Assembly: GCA_028622995.1 (NCBI GenBank)
Contig: JAJQJQ010000035.1
Span: forward strand, 248,001 to 312,000
Reading direction: 5' to 3'
Length of the DNA: 64,000 bases
Source of the DNA: Panagrolaimus kolymaensis
Taxonomy: Eukaryota; Nematoda; Chromadorea; Rhabditida; Panagrolaimidae
A program made the position numbers and the translations under genes. The notes under the pieces are model-generated. The model was not told where the DNA came from, did not search any database, and was given only the letters and a program-made list of their open reading frames with translations. This document shows positions 20,958 to 34,696 of the stretch, piece by piece; position 1 is the stretch's first letter; each line of letters starts with the position of its first letter.

Positions 20958-21832
20958 ATGCCACTCCAAAGAAATGAAGAAACGGGAAACTTGGAATATG
21001 TTCCATTTCATCGAACTTCTAAAGAAAAAAGGCTAAAGAAAAATTATTATGAAAAAGTTTTGCATTTTGTTGCAACATGTTTTTTGCTTACGGTTTATCA
21101 AATCTTTAAAAGGATTATAATTATGAAAGTTGGCGATTCAAATGATTCAATAATTTTACCATTTTTCAAACATCTTAGCTTTTATATCATCATGACAATG
21201 TTTTTTTATACAGCATTTAATATTTCAATTTTTCATAGCTTTATTTATGAAATGAAAGGAGGAGATACAGAAAAAGCAATGTTTGGTATGGTTTGTCTTG
21301 GAGTAAGTGTTTTTTTTTGTTGCCTTTTTCTCTAATAAGATTAATCCACGCTGATCAAAAAGGATCACGATATCCTATAACCCCTTTCATAAATTTGTAA
21401 GAGCCATATAAGCAGAAAAACTTTTTTCTAATTGAATCCGTCGTCATTCCTTGTTGGGCGAAAGTTTTGTAAGAAGCCGCTTAACATTTTTCTCACTATT
21501 TATTCAAACGAATTTTACAGATTTATGAATTGATCATCCAAATTATTGAAATCTTCATTTACATTAGTTTAAACACCTATGACGAAAAACTCGATTGGTT
21601 TATTGGGGTTACTGTATCGTGTAATATTCCATTCATTTTACTTTTATTTTATTTTTACAAAGCTGCAAGAATTGCTGAAAATGCTTACGATGCTTTGAAA
21701 CACTATCAACGAAGATTGGAAACAAAACCAAAGCGTGGAGAACAGCCAAAAATTGATATAAAAAAATTGTTAAAAATGAAAAAAGAAAGATTTTCTTATT
21801 CACAGCGTTTCATTTATCGTAAAAAAATTTGA
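20958..21832 (+). CDS. Four-TM nematode protein family, intact member B
   Basis: Exons 20958-21302 and 21521-21832 give 218 residues. A short polar N-terminus (MPLQRNEETGNLEYVPFHR) precedes four hydrophobic stretches: VLHFVATCFLLTVYQIF, ILPFFKHLSFYIIMTMFFY, the exon junction region MVCLG-IYELIIQIIEIFIYI, and IGVTVSCNIPFILLLFYFY. A basic cytosolic-type tail follows, with YDALKHYQRRLETKPKRGE and IDIKKLLKMKKERFSYSQR. The tail and N-terminus are the most conserved parts between members A and B and the relics at 36.9-37.2 kb. I recognise no known domain; transmembrane helices are judged by eye. The intron position and phase are identical to member A. Confidence 0.8.
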
Positions 21833-23974
<2,142 letters not shown>

Positions 23975-24581
23975 ATAGTAGCAGATTTTTAAATGAAACC
24001 TAAATAATTCGAGCATTTTCACTTTTTTTATAGCAAATTCCTTATGCCTTTTTTTCAAACACATAAAACAAAAATGCACTTTTTATTGTTCGTAATTTTT
24101 CATGTTCAGTGCAATTACAGTATTTTTATAGAGTTTTATTGGTGAAAATAAATATTTTTTATTAAAGAAAATTTTCGTTTCAAATTGTAAAAGTACGAGC
24201 CTTGTTTCTATTTCTTTTTTGCGTTAAAATAAAATAAATTTGGAATTTATGTAGCTGTCGCTGTTATTCATCGTCGATCCTTTAATGGTTCACTTTCCCA
24301 GACTTGTTTGCTACCTTTTTCTTATTTACAACATCTGCACTTAAATATCCGCTTTTCATATATTTCTATCATCATTCTTTCTCAACTTCTATCTTTTCTC
24401 TCTTTATGAATCATTCAACACCTATAAAACCATGCCGCTTTTCTATGTAAAGACACACTTCGTTAGGGCTCAATATTTTGGGTGATCTATCCATCGATCA
24501 CTTTACAGTGCTTGCCTATAATATTTTATCCTCTCTACTTAAACCTTTTTGTTTCCGATTTTTTGATTCTTATTTTAAAGA
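23975..24581. other. Intergenic GALE-EEFSEC
   Basis: 3' flank of GALE with an AATAAA-like signal near 24148; otherwise unremarkable. Confidence 0.4.
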
Positions 24582-26638
24582 ATGAATATAGGACTTCTTG
24601 GACATGTGGATGCGGGAAAAACTACGCTATCTCGTGCTCTTTCAACTCTTCCATCAACAGCTTCATTTGATAAAGGTGCGGAAGCCTCAAATCTTCGAGC
24701 CAATACAATTGACTTAGGCTTTTCTGCTGTTGAATTGGATGATGAACGCCGAATTGCTTTAATTGATTGTCCTGGTCATGCTCAACTTATCAAAGCTGTC
24801 CTGGCTGCTTCTTCAGTTTTTGATGGCGCCATTATTGTTATTAATGCCAGCAGAGGAATTGAACCCCAAACAGCGGAACATTTAATTTTGGCTTCTATTT
24901 TATGTCCATCAAATGTGATTTTGGTTATATCAAAAATTGATTTGGTTGAAAAAGAAAAAATTGAAATGATGAAGAAAAAGTTACCGAAAGTAAGGTTTCT
25001 TTTTCTTTTCTTTTTTTGTTTATCTTATTAAGTTTTTAGCTTCTAAAAAGTCTTCAAATCCCTGAATCATCCCCAATTATTCCTTTAAATCTCTCAAATC
25101 CATCGCCTGAAGCAGCAACAGATCTCAAAAATGTGCTAAAAGAAAAATTTTTTATTCCTAAAAGAACTCCAACTGATAAATTTGTGATGGTTGTTGATCA
25201 TTGTTTTCCCATCAAAGGAAAGGGAACTGTTATGACTGGCACGGTTGTTGATGGAATCTGCAAGTATGTTAGTTTTTAACTGTGCATGTTAATTAATCTA
25301 ATCACAAAATTAGATCTTTGTTCTTTATTTTTTTACTTTTGAGTCAGCTAAACTTTTTCCTTACATTTTCTCATAACCTTTATATTTCATAGCTTTCGTA
25401 TTTCCCCTTTACTACAATAATAATAAAAAAGTTACAATTTTTTATAATTAAATGCTTTTGTTACCCCCGCTCATTTATTCAAAGTAAATGTGAGAGTTTT
25501 TATTTAAAATATTTCATGTTAACCTACCGGAAATGGTTGCGTTTATTTCTTTTCTTTTTTGACGTATATAACCATAATAAGTCAAATTTCAAAAAAAGTT
25601 AAAAGTGCTAAAATGGATATCAAATTTCCATGATGAGTTAGTTCCAATTATGTATGCATTTTTTTCTCAGTAAACAAGGGAGAGGTTGATAAAATTCAAA
25701 TACATGTTTGCACATGTCTTAAAAAAGTAAAAGCTTTGACGCAAATATGAAAATTAAAAAATGGGTTTCATACGCGAAACTTAAAATTATAAATTTTAAA
25801 CATATGATTTTTAAGGATTGGAACAGAAGTATTTATTCCACTTTTAAATGAACACAGAAAAATTAAAGAAATTCAAAGTTGGAAGCAAAAAGTTAATGAA
25901 GCAACCATGGGTCAACGTGCAGCTCTTTTATTTTCAAATCTACCCCAAACTGAAGAGATTGATCGAACCACCATTTTTTCTCATGGAGCCCTCGTGAAAG
26001 CAAAACATTTACTCATCAAAATTCAAAAAATTGAACTATTCAAATTCGATCTCAAATCCCAAGCCAAAATTCATATTTCGATTGGTTTTGAAACGTTAAT
26101 GGCTGATTGTAATTTTTTGAAAGAAGTTAACGGGGAAGAATTTGAACAACAAGATGGTCTAAATTCCCCTGGTGTTACTCATTCTTTATTGGAACTTCAA
26201 AGAACTATTTATGTTAAAGGAAATGATATATGTTTAGGTTCAAAATTGGATAGTCAAAAACCAACTGAATGTCGATTTGCATTTCATGGAAAAATTCTAA
26301 AGAATTTAGAATCACCTAATGAAGTTAAAAGGTTTCGAAGAAAACAAAGAGAAGGAATTATTGATCGAATTGAATCGGATACTTCTATAATTTGTTTTGG
26401 ACTTTTCAAGAAGGAAACAACTATGGATGTTTTTAATGGAATGCGCGTGAAAATTGGTGAAACTGAGGATGTTGGAAAGGTTGAAAATGCTTTCGGTAAA
26501 AATGGCAAAGTTCGAATTGTTGTTTTCAAAGGACTTTCAGAAGCTACCAAAGATGCAGTAAAAAACGGTCAAAAAGTTAAAGTTTTATTAAAAATGAAAA
26601 AATTTATTGGTTCTGACAAAATTGTTGAAGATTTTTAA
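24582..26638 (+). CDS. selb-1: Selenocysteine-specific elongation factor (eEFSec/SelB)
   Basis: Exons 24582-24989, 25040-25263 and 25816-26638 encode 484 residues. This GTPase delivers Sec-tRNA to UGA codons recoded by a SECIS element. The G domain starts at once with MNIGLLGHVDAGKTTLSRAL. G3 is DCPGHAQLIKAV; the switch region retains IDLGFSAVEL in place of the usual ITLDLGFS. Domain 2 has VMVVDHCFPIKGKGTVMTG. The Sec-specific C-terminal domain has ECRFAFHGKI and RKQREGIIDRI. G4 reads ISKIDLV, with Ser in place of the usual Asn of NKxD. The 552-bp second intron is long for this window. The gene suggests that the organism still makes at least one selenoprotein. Confidence 0.93.
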
Positions 26639-27245
26639 TTGTTATTTTTTTAATTGGTGTAATAAAGGTTTTTGAACATTTGGTATTTTCTTGTTTTTGA
26701 CACGCTTTGTTCTCGTTGAAATACATATTTCTCTTAATGCATAATAATGTAATTAACGTCTGCCATAACTCGCAAATCAAATATACAGTATATTTGTTCG
26801 CTTGTTCCCCAAATAAACCGCAAATTGTAAGAATGCTTTTTTTTCTCGTTGAACTTTGTGTCGCATCCATTTTTTTTGTTGCTAAAATTACCTCAATTTT
26901 TTTTTTATTCTGTTCCACAGACCCCATATTCGTTATTCAATGACTACTGCGTCTTTGCTAAAAATGAATAAACTTTTTTTATAACAAATTTAGTCACGAA
27001 AGATTTTTGGTTTGTTTTATAAGCACCAAAGAAAAATTTCTTTTAATGAAGCAAATTTACGCCTGCTTTTTATCATTCTTAGAAAAACAACTTTTTGTTA
27101 GCTCTCAATTTTTTGAAATTCAAGTAAAAACGATTAATAAATATAGCACTTTTACTAGATAACTCAAAAATGAAAGAATTGAAATTAACAAGCATCAAAT
27201 AACAATTTAAAAGAGAATTAATTTGAATGTAAAAAAAATTATTAA
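26639..27245. other. Intergenic
   Basis: AT-rich. AATAAA-like signal near 26660 for eEFSec. No gene seen. Confidence 0.4.
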
Positions 27246-27417
27246 AGGGAGTGTCTCAGCAAACGAGAAAACATCCTTACAGCGAGCCCCGCTCATTTTA
27301 TTTTTCCTAGCACGAAAATCATCTTTTTTACGTGCAAAGTTGTCTCAGAAACTTCTAGAAGAAAAAATGAGCGGGGCTCGCTGTAAGGATGTTTTCTCGT
27401 TTGCTGAGACACTCCCT
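27246..27417. mobile_element. Palindromic MITE, 172 bp, TTAA-flanked
   Basis: Two perfect 54-bp inverted arms begin AGGGAGTGTCTCAGCAAACG. A spacer of about 64 bp separates them. TTAA lies on both sides (27242-27245 and 27418-27421). TTAA duplication points to the piggyBac superfamily; a TA duplication with two more arm bases is an alternative reading. Arm identity is complete, implying recent insertion or strong hairpin maintenance. Confidence 0.85.
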
Positions 27418-27665
27418 TTAAGGTTAAGATGAATTACATAATTTTTGATGAAGCACTTAGATTGAGAACGTGCAAAAAAACCGTAAATAAAAAAGATATT
27501 GTTGGATCCTCTATGATTGTTTACTTTTGAATATTTAGCTACTGTAATTCGCGTTATGACCATTTTCACTAAACTTACTTTGTGGATTTTTCCAAATGCT
27601 TTAAAAAAAATAAATTTTTTTACTTTTGTTTATTTGTATTAAATGTTTATCTTTCAGGCTTCAAA

Positions 27666-29634
27666 ATGTTAAAACTTGCACAAATTGGTCGAGTATATCT
27701 TCCACGATTGATTTCTCCAACAACTTCATCATTTCTTACCTCAACTCCTATGGTATCAACAACATGTGTGGCACCATTTTGTGTAACTTCAGTTGATTAT
27801 GCAAAGAAAAGCAAAAAACGATTTAAAACTCAACCTAAAGTTGAAATCATTGAAATAGATGACGGTGACGATGATGGCGATGATACAATTGATGAAAAAA
27901 CTGCTTTAAAAGCTAAAGGAATTCTGCATCGAGGTGTTGGAGAAGCTGAAGAAATAGTTGATGATGGTCTTCCACAAGATTATAAACATAAATCGCTCAA
28001 ACTTGCAAGTCGAAGAATTGATACATTATTGAATCGAACAAGTGGAAAAGGTTCATCGTAAGCTTTTTTGTTCATAGATATAATAAATGCTAATGAAATA
28101 TTTCAGGGATGTTGAAAAGATGATTTTATCGGGTTGTGTTAAAATTAATGATCAAATTGAAAAGAAAAAAGCTCATAATGTAAGTTTTTTGTTTTTGTAA
28201 TATTGGTTGCTGTAAAACTTTGTAGCACTCGTTTTGGTTTTTAAATTTTGGGTGACGGAAAACTATGATCTGATTAAGCTTTAAAAGCCTGGTTTTAATA
28301 TCATTAATTTTAAAGTTGGGAATTTTAGTTTAACAAAAACGGTTTAGCTCGACTAATTCATATACAAAATATCCATTAGAAAGAATATGTCGTTTACCCA
28401 CTATTGGTTCTTTAAATTTTTTTGGTTTATACTATCTATTTTGACTTATGACTTTTCACATGCTTGCCTCTCTCAAAAAAAAAAACACATGAATTTTTAT
28501 CCATAATTTCCACTTTTGACTTATAAACTTCAAACATTAAAATTTTAATCGTTTTGGCATGTTTCCCATGGCCATGGTTCCAATTCTTTTTTTAGAATTT
28601 TTTGTGCATTAGGTTTTTGTTTTTGAAAACAACAAAATTAAAATGGCTTCGGAAAAAGAGAACTAAGAATCAATTTGCATTAGCGTGGTTTCATACTTTT
28701 CTCGAAATGTGTTGCTGTTATCGGAGATGATATCAAATAAATAAAGGAAAATGACGGTGAAAAGTTAAAAAAGCTTTTGCCTTTTTTTCTTGTTGATGCA
28801 TGTGAAGCGCAAAAAAATAATTAAGAAAAATGCTTTCCAATGGGGGTGATGATTGACAAGGTTTTATTTTTTGATGAAGAAGAAGATTCTAGAAGCGATT
28901 TATCTTTGATAAGAGTCGCATAAAGATAATAGGACAGATGGGCATTGCTATGGTGATATTTTCTTGTTAGCATTAATTAAATAACTAGCCATTTATATTA
29001 AGAAAGCACACAAAATGATGTTAAAAGTATCCACATGTGGTAACTACGTCCTCTCTAAAGATATTAAAATAATTATCAAAACACTTAGATGAAAGTATTG
29101 CAATTTTGAAGTTACTCTTTACTTTGACAGCCCTCGCTTTAGCTAATGGGTAATCAATCTACTGTAACATTTATTATAGTGACAAATATAACCCATTGCG
29201 TCATAAAACTTGGGCTAAAAATGGGATAACCATCTTTTTGGAAAAAAAAAATAGAGAAGAGAAACTGGCTTAAAAAGATGACGACACAAAATTGCATTTA
29301 AAATCTTCGTTTATCCTTTTGTAAAGTAACTACTCAAAATGATTATTGAATTTGTCAATTTTGTTTGTAAAACTAAACTTTTTTGTTTTGTTTATTTTTT
29401 GATTAAAATTTAACTCAATTTTATTCTTTTTCTTTTTTTCAGATTAACAAAGGTGATGAAATAGATGTATGGCTTGAAGCACTTCCAGAAAATCCATTAT
29501 TAGCTAACGTGCATCGAATCAAAATTCTTGATTATGTTCTCAAACAAAGTGGTTATGATATCGAATGTCAAATATGGGCTAAAATGTTAGTTGAAAACTG
29601 GCGTCATGATGGAACAGCAATATCAAATGAATAA
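27666..29634 (+). CDS. MTRES1: Mitochondrial transcription rescue factor 1-like (C6orf203), S4-like RNA-binding
   Basis: Exons 27666-28057, 28107-28179 and 29443-29634 encode 218 residues. The N-terminus (MLKLAQIGRVYLPRLISP...) is basic and Ser/Thr-rich, as in a mitochondrial targeting peptide. An acidic Asp run follows. The C-terminal half has an S4-like domain: LKLASRRIDTLLNRTSGKG, then VEKMILSGCVKINDQ and INKGDEIDVWLE. This matches the C6orf203/MTRES1 family, which binds mitochondrial RNA and helps sustain mitochondrial transcription and ribosome rescue. The start sits 10 bases after tttcag, a plausible trans-splice acceptor. Intron 2 is 1,263 bp; I see no embedded gene. Confidence 0.82.
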
Positions 29635-31041
29635 TAATAATTTGTTATTGTGTTTATTAAGATTTTGATTTGTTAGAGAATGATATTTACATAATTTGTG
29701 ATTGTTAAGTAATTTCTTTTTGTCTTCTTTTCTTTGAATCACGTGTATTTATATTCCACATTAGAATCTATGGTAGTTAGGATATTTTTGTTGTTAAGTT
29801 TTTTTCGTTTGAAATATAAAATTAGCTTTGTTTCATGTATGTCTGTTGTTTTTTCTTTTCTTTCTGTAAATTGGATTAAACTGTTCCATGCAATTTGCGT
29901 AGACAAAAAAGTCATGGATTTCTCATCAAATACAAACTAAGAGAAAAAAATGATGTCAAAATTTTTGGTAGGTGGTAAAAGAAAAGTTGAAAGGCCACAA
30001 GCAATAAAGAAAAAAAAACGGAGCCCAACGCCGCCCTAAAATGATAGTTGGTTTTAAGCTCCTCCCATTGCTTCACTTCAAAGCATTTTTTCTTCTTCTT
30101 CTTACCAATTTTGACTTATCCTTTTTCTTTCACTTAAGTTTAACTTATAAAAAAAAGAGAGATAGAGGAAAAGCGGCCATTCATTTAAATATAAAAATAT
30201 GCCAGAATAAATTGGGATTGAGGGAGTTTGATGGAATTCAAATTAAGTGAGTGGTATAATTTAATACTTTTGCCTAGACAAACGTTTAATGTAACTGTTA
30301 ATAACTTAGTTTTATAAGTTATAGCTTTGGCAATCCACCCACACATTTTGAAGAACTATTTCGAAAATCGGAAATTAAACTATCTGATGATTGATGATGT
30401 TTCAATTTCCCCATTTTTTTTTATGCTTCATTTTTTCTTTGCTTTATTTTAATTTCCGTTTTTTTGTTGTTATGTTTTATTTTCTCTTTTTTTTTGCCAA
30501 TGAAAAATTATAATACTACAAAGAAAAAAACCAAATTGAAATGAGCCTAAAAAACGCCTTTTTTTACGCATAAAAATCTTTGCTTTGCTTGCTTGCCTTC
30601 TTCGTTACGGATTTATAAATTCTTAGACAATTTATTTTTTTGGAAGCAATGAAGTTCTCAGAAATTCGAATGAATATGGCAATGTTTTTATTTTCTTCTT
30701 GTTTTAAAAAAAAACATCAACAACACGTTTTAGGGAATTTATTTTTTTTTTCTCGTAAAAAATTTTAAAAACATCGACGACGTACTTGATGTTATTGTTT
30801 TTTTATTGATAATAAAGAACACTGTTTTATGAGAGCTTTTTTATCTTGTTGCGGTTACAGTAATCCTTTCGAAGGATTATAACTATTTTTTGGTATTTAT
30901 TTAGCATTTATTTCGCTACTTTAATTTGATAATTTTACAAAGTTTTATTCCTCATTTTTCTTGTTTTATTTTAATTTTAAAATCTCCCTGAATTTTTTCA
31001 TTCGATTATCTTGAATGGCTTCTTTTTTCTTGTCTCACCAG
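29635..31041. other. Intergenic upstream of nlp-15
   Basis: 1.4 kb, with poly-T/poly-A tracts and no supported ORF. Part is likely nlp-15 regulatory DNA. Confidence 0.4.
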
Positions 31042-31522
31042 CAGTGTTGTCGAATATCGAATAATCGAATCGAATATCGAACGAATATTCGATTCGAAAA
31101 TCGAATTTCGAACGAATATTCGATTCGAAATTCGAGACCTCGAATATCGAATATTCGATTCGATTCGAATATTCGAAAATTTTCGAATCGAATCGAATAT
31201 TCGAATTCGATTTTCGAATATTTTCGAATAAATTTTATTAATTCTTTGTTTTAAGAGCCGAAATAGTTTTAAATGTTCTCAAATGCTCTAAAAAGGGCTT
31301 AAAAAGCATTTTATAGCTTAATTTAAATGTATTAGTGCCAATTATAAAATTTAAAAATTTCGAATATTCGATTCGAAATTCGAATATTTCGAATATTCGA
31401 ACCCGAAATTCGAAGGTTTCGAATTTCGAATATTCGATTCGATTCGATTATTCGAAAATATCCGAATCGAATCGAATATTCGAATTCGATATTCGAAGGT
31501 TTTCGAATATTCGACAACACTG
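31042..31522. mobile_element. hAT-type MITE, 481 bp, TTCGAA-rich
   Basis: Inverted ends CAGTGTTGTCGAATATTCGA-like, with an exact 8-bp target duplication CTCACCAG at 31034-31041 and 31523-31530. CAGTG ends plus an 8-bp duplication indicate hAT. The interior is dense with ATTCGAAT palindromes and has a central AT-rich core of about 120 bp; no transposase. It lies 136 bp upstream of the nlp-15 start codon. Confidence 0.88.
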
Positions 31523-31657
31523 CTCACCAGGCAGTCAATAATATTCGTACTAAATATAATTTTCACGAGCCGTAGTTCTAAGAATTTTGTGTCGAAATTA
31601 CAGTAATTTTTAAATCCATTACGTTTTTTTAGACTTTGAGTACAAAACAGAGAAATT

Positions 31658-34036
31658 ATGAATTCCTCAATTTTCAATTTAGCGTCGTTTTCCGCAGCTT
31701 CATTAGTAGCGTTGTGCATTTTTATTCAAATGGTAAGTTAAACTTTTTTTTACAGTTTAAAAAAAAATTATATGTCAAAAATTAAAACTAATTTTTCTGC
31801 AAATTTTATAAAATGAAAAGTTCAAAAATTGAGTGGACTACCGAGAACCCAATTGTTTGAAATTTTTATGAAACGTGATATAATTATTAACGCTTTAACT
31901 TTCTCTTATTTTTATTTTTTCTCTCATTAAACATAGGATCAAATAAAACAAAACAAAAAACAGAAGTAAAAAAATTGTTACTTTTTTTCTCGTAAAACAG
32001 TTTGCTTGAAACAAACGAAATTAAAGCCTTCGTCTGGTGATAATCTTTTTCCAACATGTTTTCTTTTTCTTTTCTTTTTATTGTTGTTGGAGTAATTCAT
32101 TTTTTTGTTACCACTGACGAATTCGAACGCTTTGGTTTTCATTGTTTTAAGATAACGAAGTAAGTTGCCTTTGGCTTAAAAAACAAACAACAATTCAAAA
32201 TGACGAAAAAGTTAGACTTCGATTTAATAAAACTTTCTAAATAAATATCCCTCCAAATTACGGTAGCCACCCGTTTATGTACTTTCTTTTATTACTTTCA
32301 ACGAAAAACTTTATTTATTTTGTTTATTATTATTTTGGTGACGTTGAAACTTTAGTCTTTTCGATTAAAATTACATAAATTTATGGGTAATTCAAGGAGA
32401 AAAAAACTTTGTTCAAACATTTTTTTCTTTTTACTTTTCTTTTTATTTTGTGCCACCGGAAATAAGTTTTTGTTTCCTGCTTTTCAAAGAACACCCGAAA
32501 TGAATTTTAACATACATATATGTACGTTGTCCCCACAGGCAATAGAAAGAAAAAGAAAATCACAAAGACGAAAAAATGTTTCATACACGGAATTTCATTC
32601 AACGTTAAAAAAAGGGGTCAAGCAACAAAAAAAAACGTGGACCAAAAAAGCACCATCACCCAAGGATTAATTTTTTTGCTTTATTTAATTTTAACTTAGC
32701 TAATTGTTTTTTTTTTCTTTCTTGGAAGCAATGTTTGAGAATTGGAAGAATTTGGGAACAATTTTTTGGGAAGTGCTAACGATGCATTATTTTGAGAAGT
32801 TTTTGTTTTAGATTGCCCAGAAGAAACATTGTAAATTATTTCGAAATTCCTGATAAATTTTTTCTTGCTTCAAACCATATTGAAAAGCTTCTTTAAATTA
32901 ACTCTTTCTTTTTTAAATTATGCACGTTTTTTACTATTACACAAAAAAAACCATGAGAAAGGAGCAAGCCTCCCTCAATAAACAACACACAAAACTTTCA
33001 TTTTTGATTTCCTACGTAATCTTTCTTTTTGGTCATTATTATTATTTAAAATGCAATAAATAATTCCCGTGAGCAAAAGATAATAATAACAAAAATTTGT
33101 TGCAAAGGATTTAGTTGTAATAAAAGTTATGAAATCAAAGAAGACACCAAAACAAAACTATTATAAAAATTTAGATAAGCGGTCAAGAAAAAAGTTAAAG
33201 AAAAAAGGGTTCACTCAAGTGTAAAATTTGTTTGTTGTTGTTCCTCAAAAGTTAAACTGAATATTGTTAGTTAGTTTTTGGAACTTCTTGGAACGGGGAA
33301 AAAATGACAATGTTTTAACTCGGAATAAACAAAACAAAAACTTTAAAGTTCAAACTTTTTTATAGTAAATTTTATTTTTAGCTTTAAAAAACACTATTTT
33401 TAGGTTTCCTCAGCTCCAAGTTCATCAAGAATAAATTCCATAGAATCACAAAAGCGTGCATTTGATTCTTTAACTTCTCATGGATTTACAAATTTTGATA
33501 AACGTTCTTTTGATTCATTTGTAAGTTACATATAACCGTGAAAGTTTTAAAGGCAAAATAAAAGTATATAATTTTTTATAGGATGGAGCAGGATTTACTG
33601 GATTTGATAAGAAAAAACGCGCATTTGATTCCCTTGTTGGTGGAGGTTTTACTGGATTAGATAAACGTGCCTTTGATCCTATGGTAAGCTTAAAATTTAG
33701 TCGGATGACTTGACTGTTTGCTTTGCATTTCATTGATCATCGTTTCCATGATCAGATGAAGTTAAAACTTGCACACTTTTATTTACTATTTTAACCCTTC
33801 TTTAACCATAACCTTAAATTGCCAAAGTTAAAATTATTTCAACTATTTTCTTTTAGATTGGTGCTGGTTTTACTGGTTTTGATCGCCGACGTCGAGCATT
33901 CGATTCATTAACAGGCTCAGGTTTTACTGGATTAGATAAACGTGCATTTGATTCGTTGGTAGGCGGCGGCTTTACTGGACTTGATAAAAGATCCTTCGAT
34001 TCTTTTGATGGACAAGGCTTCACTGGTTTTGATTAA
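31658..34036 (+). CDS. nlp-15: Orcokinin-like neuropeptide precursor NLP-15
   Basis: Exons 31658-31732, 33404-33520, 33582-33683 and 33857-34036 encode 157 residues. Exon 1 supplies a signal peptide (SAASLVALCIFIQM). Dibasic or longer basic sites release seven peptides: AFDSLTSHGFTNFD, SFDSFDGAGFTGFD, AFDSLVGGGFTGLD (twice), AFDPMIGAGFTGFD, AFDSLTGSGFTGLD and SFDSFDGQGFTGFD. The F/AFDSL...GFTGFD pattern is the nematode orcokinin-type NLP-15 signature. Introns 2 and 3 cut peptide copies after residue 5, so exon shuffling preserves repeats. The 1,671-bp first intron holds nothing recognisable and may be regulatory. Confidence 0.95.
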
Positions 34037-34696
34037 ATAATAAAAATCCCAAAAAGTTAAATTCCTCCCTCAAAAAGTTACTGCTTCTTCGACTTTTGTC
34101 TTCCACATTTCATTTTCCATCATCAAAACCCAAAACTTAAACCATTTTTGTATTAAAACTGTAAAACACATTAAAGTTTGACAAACATAAAAAGTTTTTA
34201 TGCCGCTCTATTATTTTTGTTGTTGATTGCTTGTGTTAATTGCCTCGTGATTTTTATTTTTCATTTGTTCACAACAAAGTTTCTTTCTATCAAAGCTTTA
34301 ATTACATAAAAAAATAAATGAATTTTGTTTGTTGAAATTAGAAAACGATAACTCATTCCTTCTTCAAATCTGAATGCAGACGATATTTTTTTCAAAGTCA
34401 AACGAGGATTAATATAAATTTATAAATAAAATATAAAACAGTTCAGAAAAAAAGTAAGAACAATATTTAGCGAACTTCGTTAACACAATAAAAAAGAAAA
34501 TGAAAGAGAGAAAAGTCCATTTTCTTAAGTGTCCCTGATTCTTGACGAGAAAACATCCTAAATATGCAGGGATTAAAAAATGGTAAATGGAGGAAGTAAA
34601 AACTCCAAGAATGGATGCTTTCAAGCATCTTTGAAAATAAATACCAACTCTTTGCTGTGTTTATTATTCAAAAATTTTTAATTTCCAGCTACAAAA
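34037..34696. other. Intergenic nlp-15 to PIG-S
   Basis: AT-rich. An acceptor-like ttccag ends at 34688, 8 bases before the PIG-S start, suggesting trans-splicing. Confidence 0.4.

Noticed and set aside
31015..31719. ORFs on both strands encoding Arg/Ile/Ser/Asn repeats
   Set aside because: They are translations of the ATTCGAAT palindromes of the MITE.
32383..32670. 95-codon ORF inside nlp-15 intron 1
   Set aside because: Lys-rich, no recognisable domain, and lies within a well-defined intron. Not enough evidence for a nested gene.
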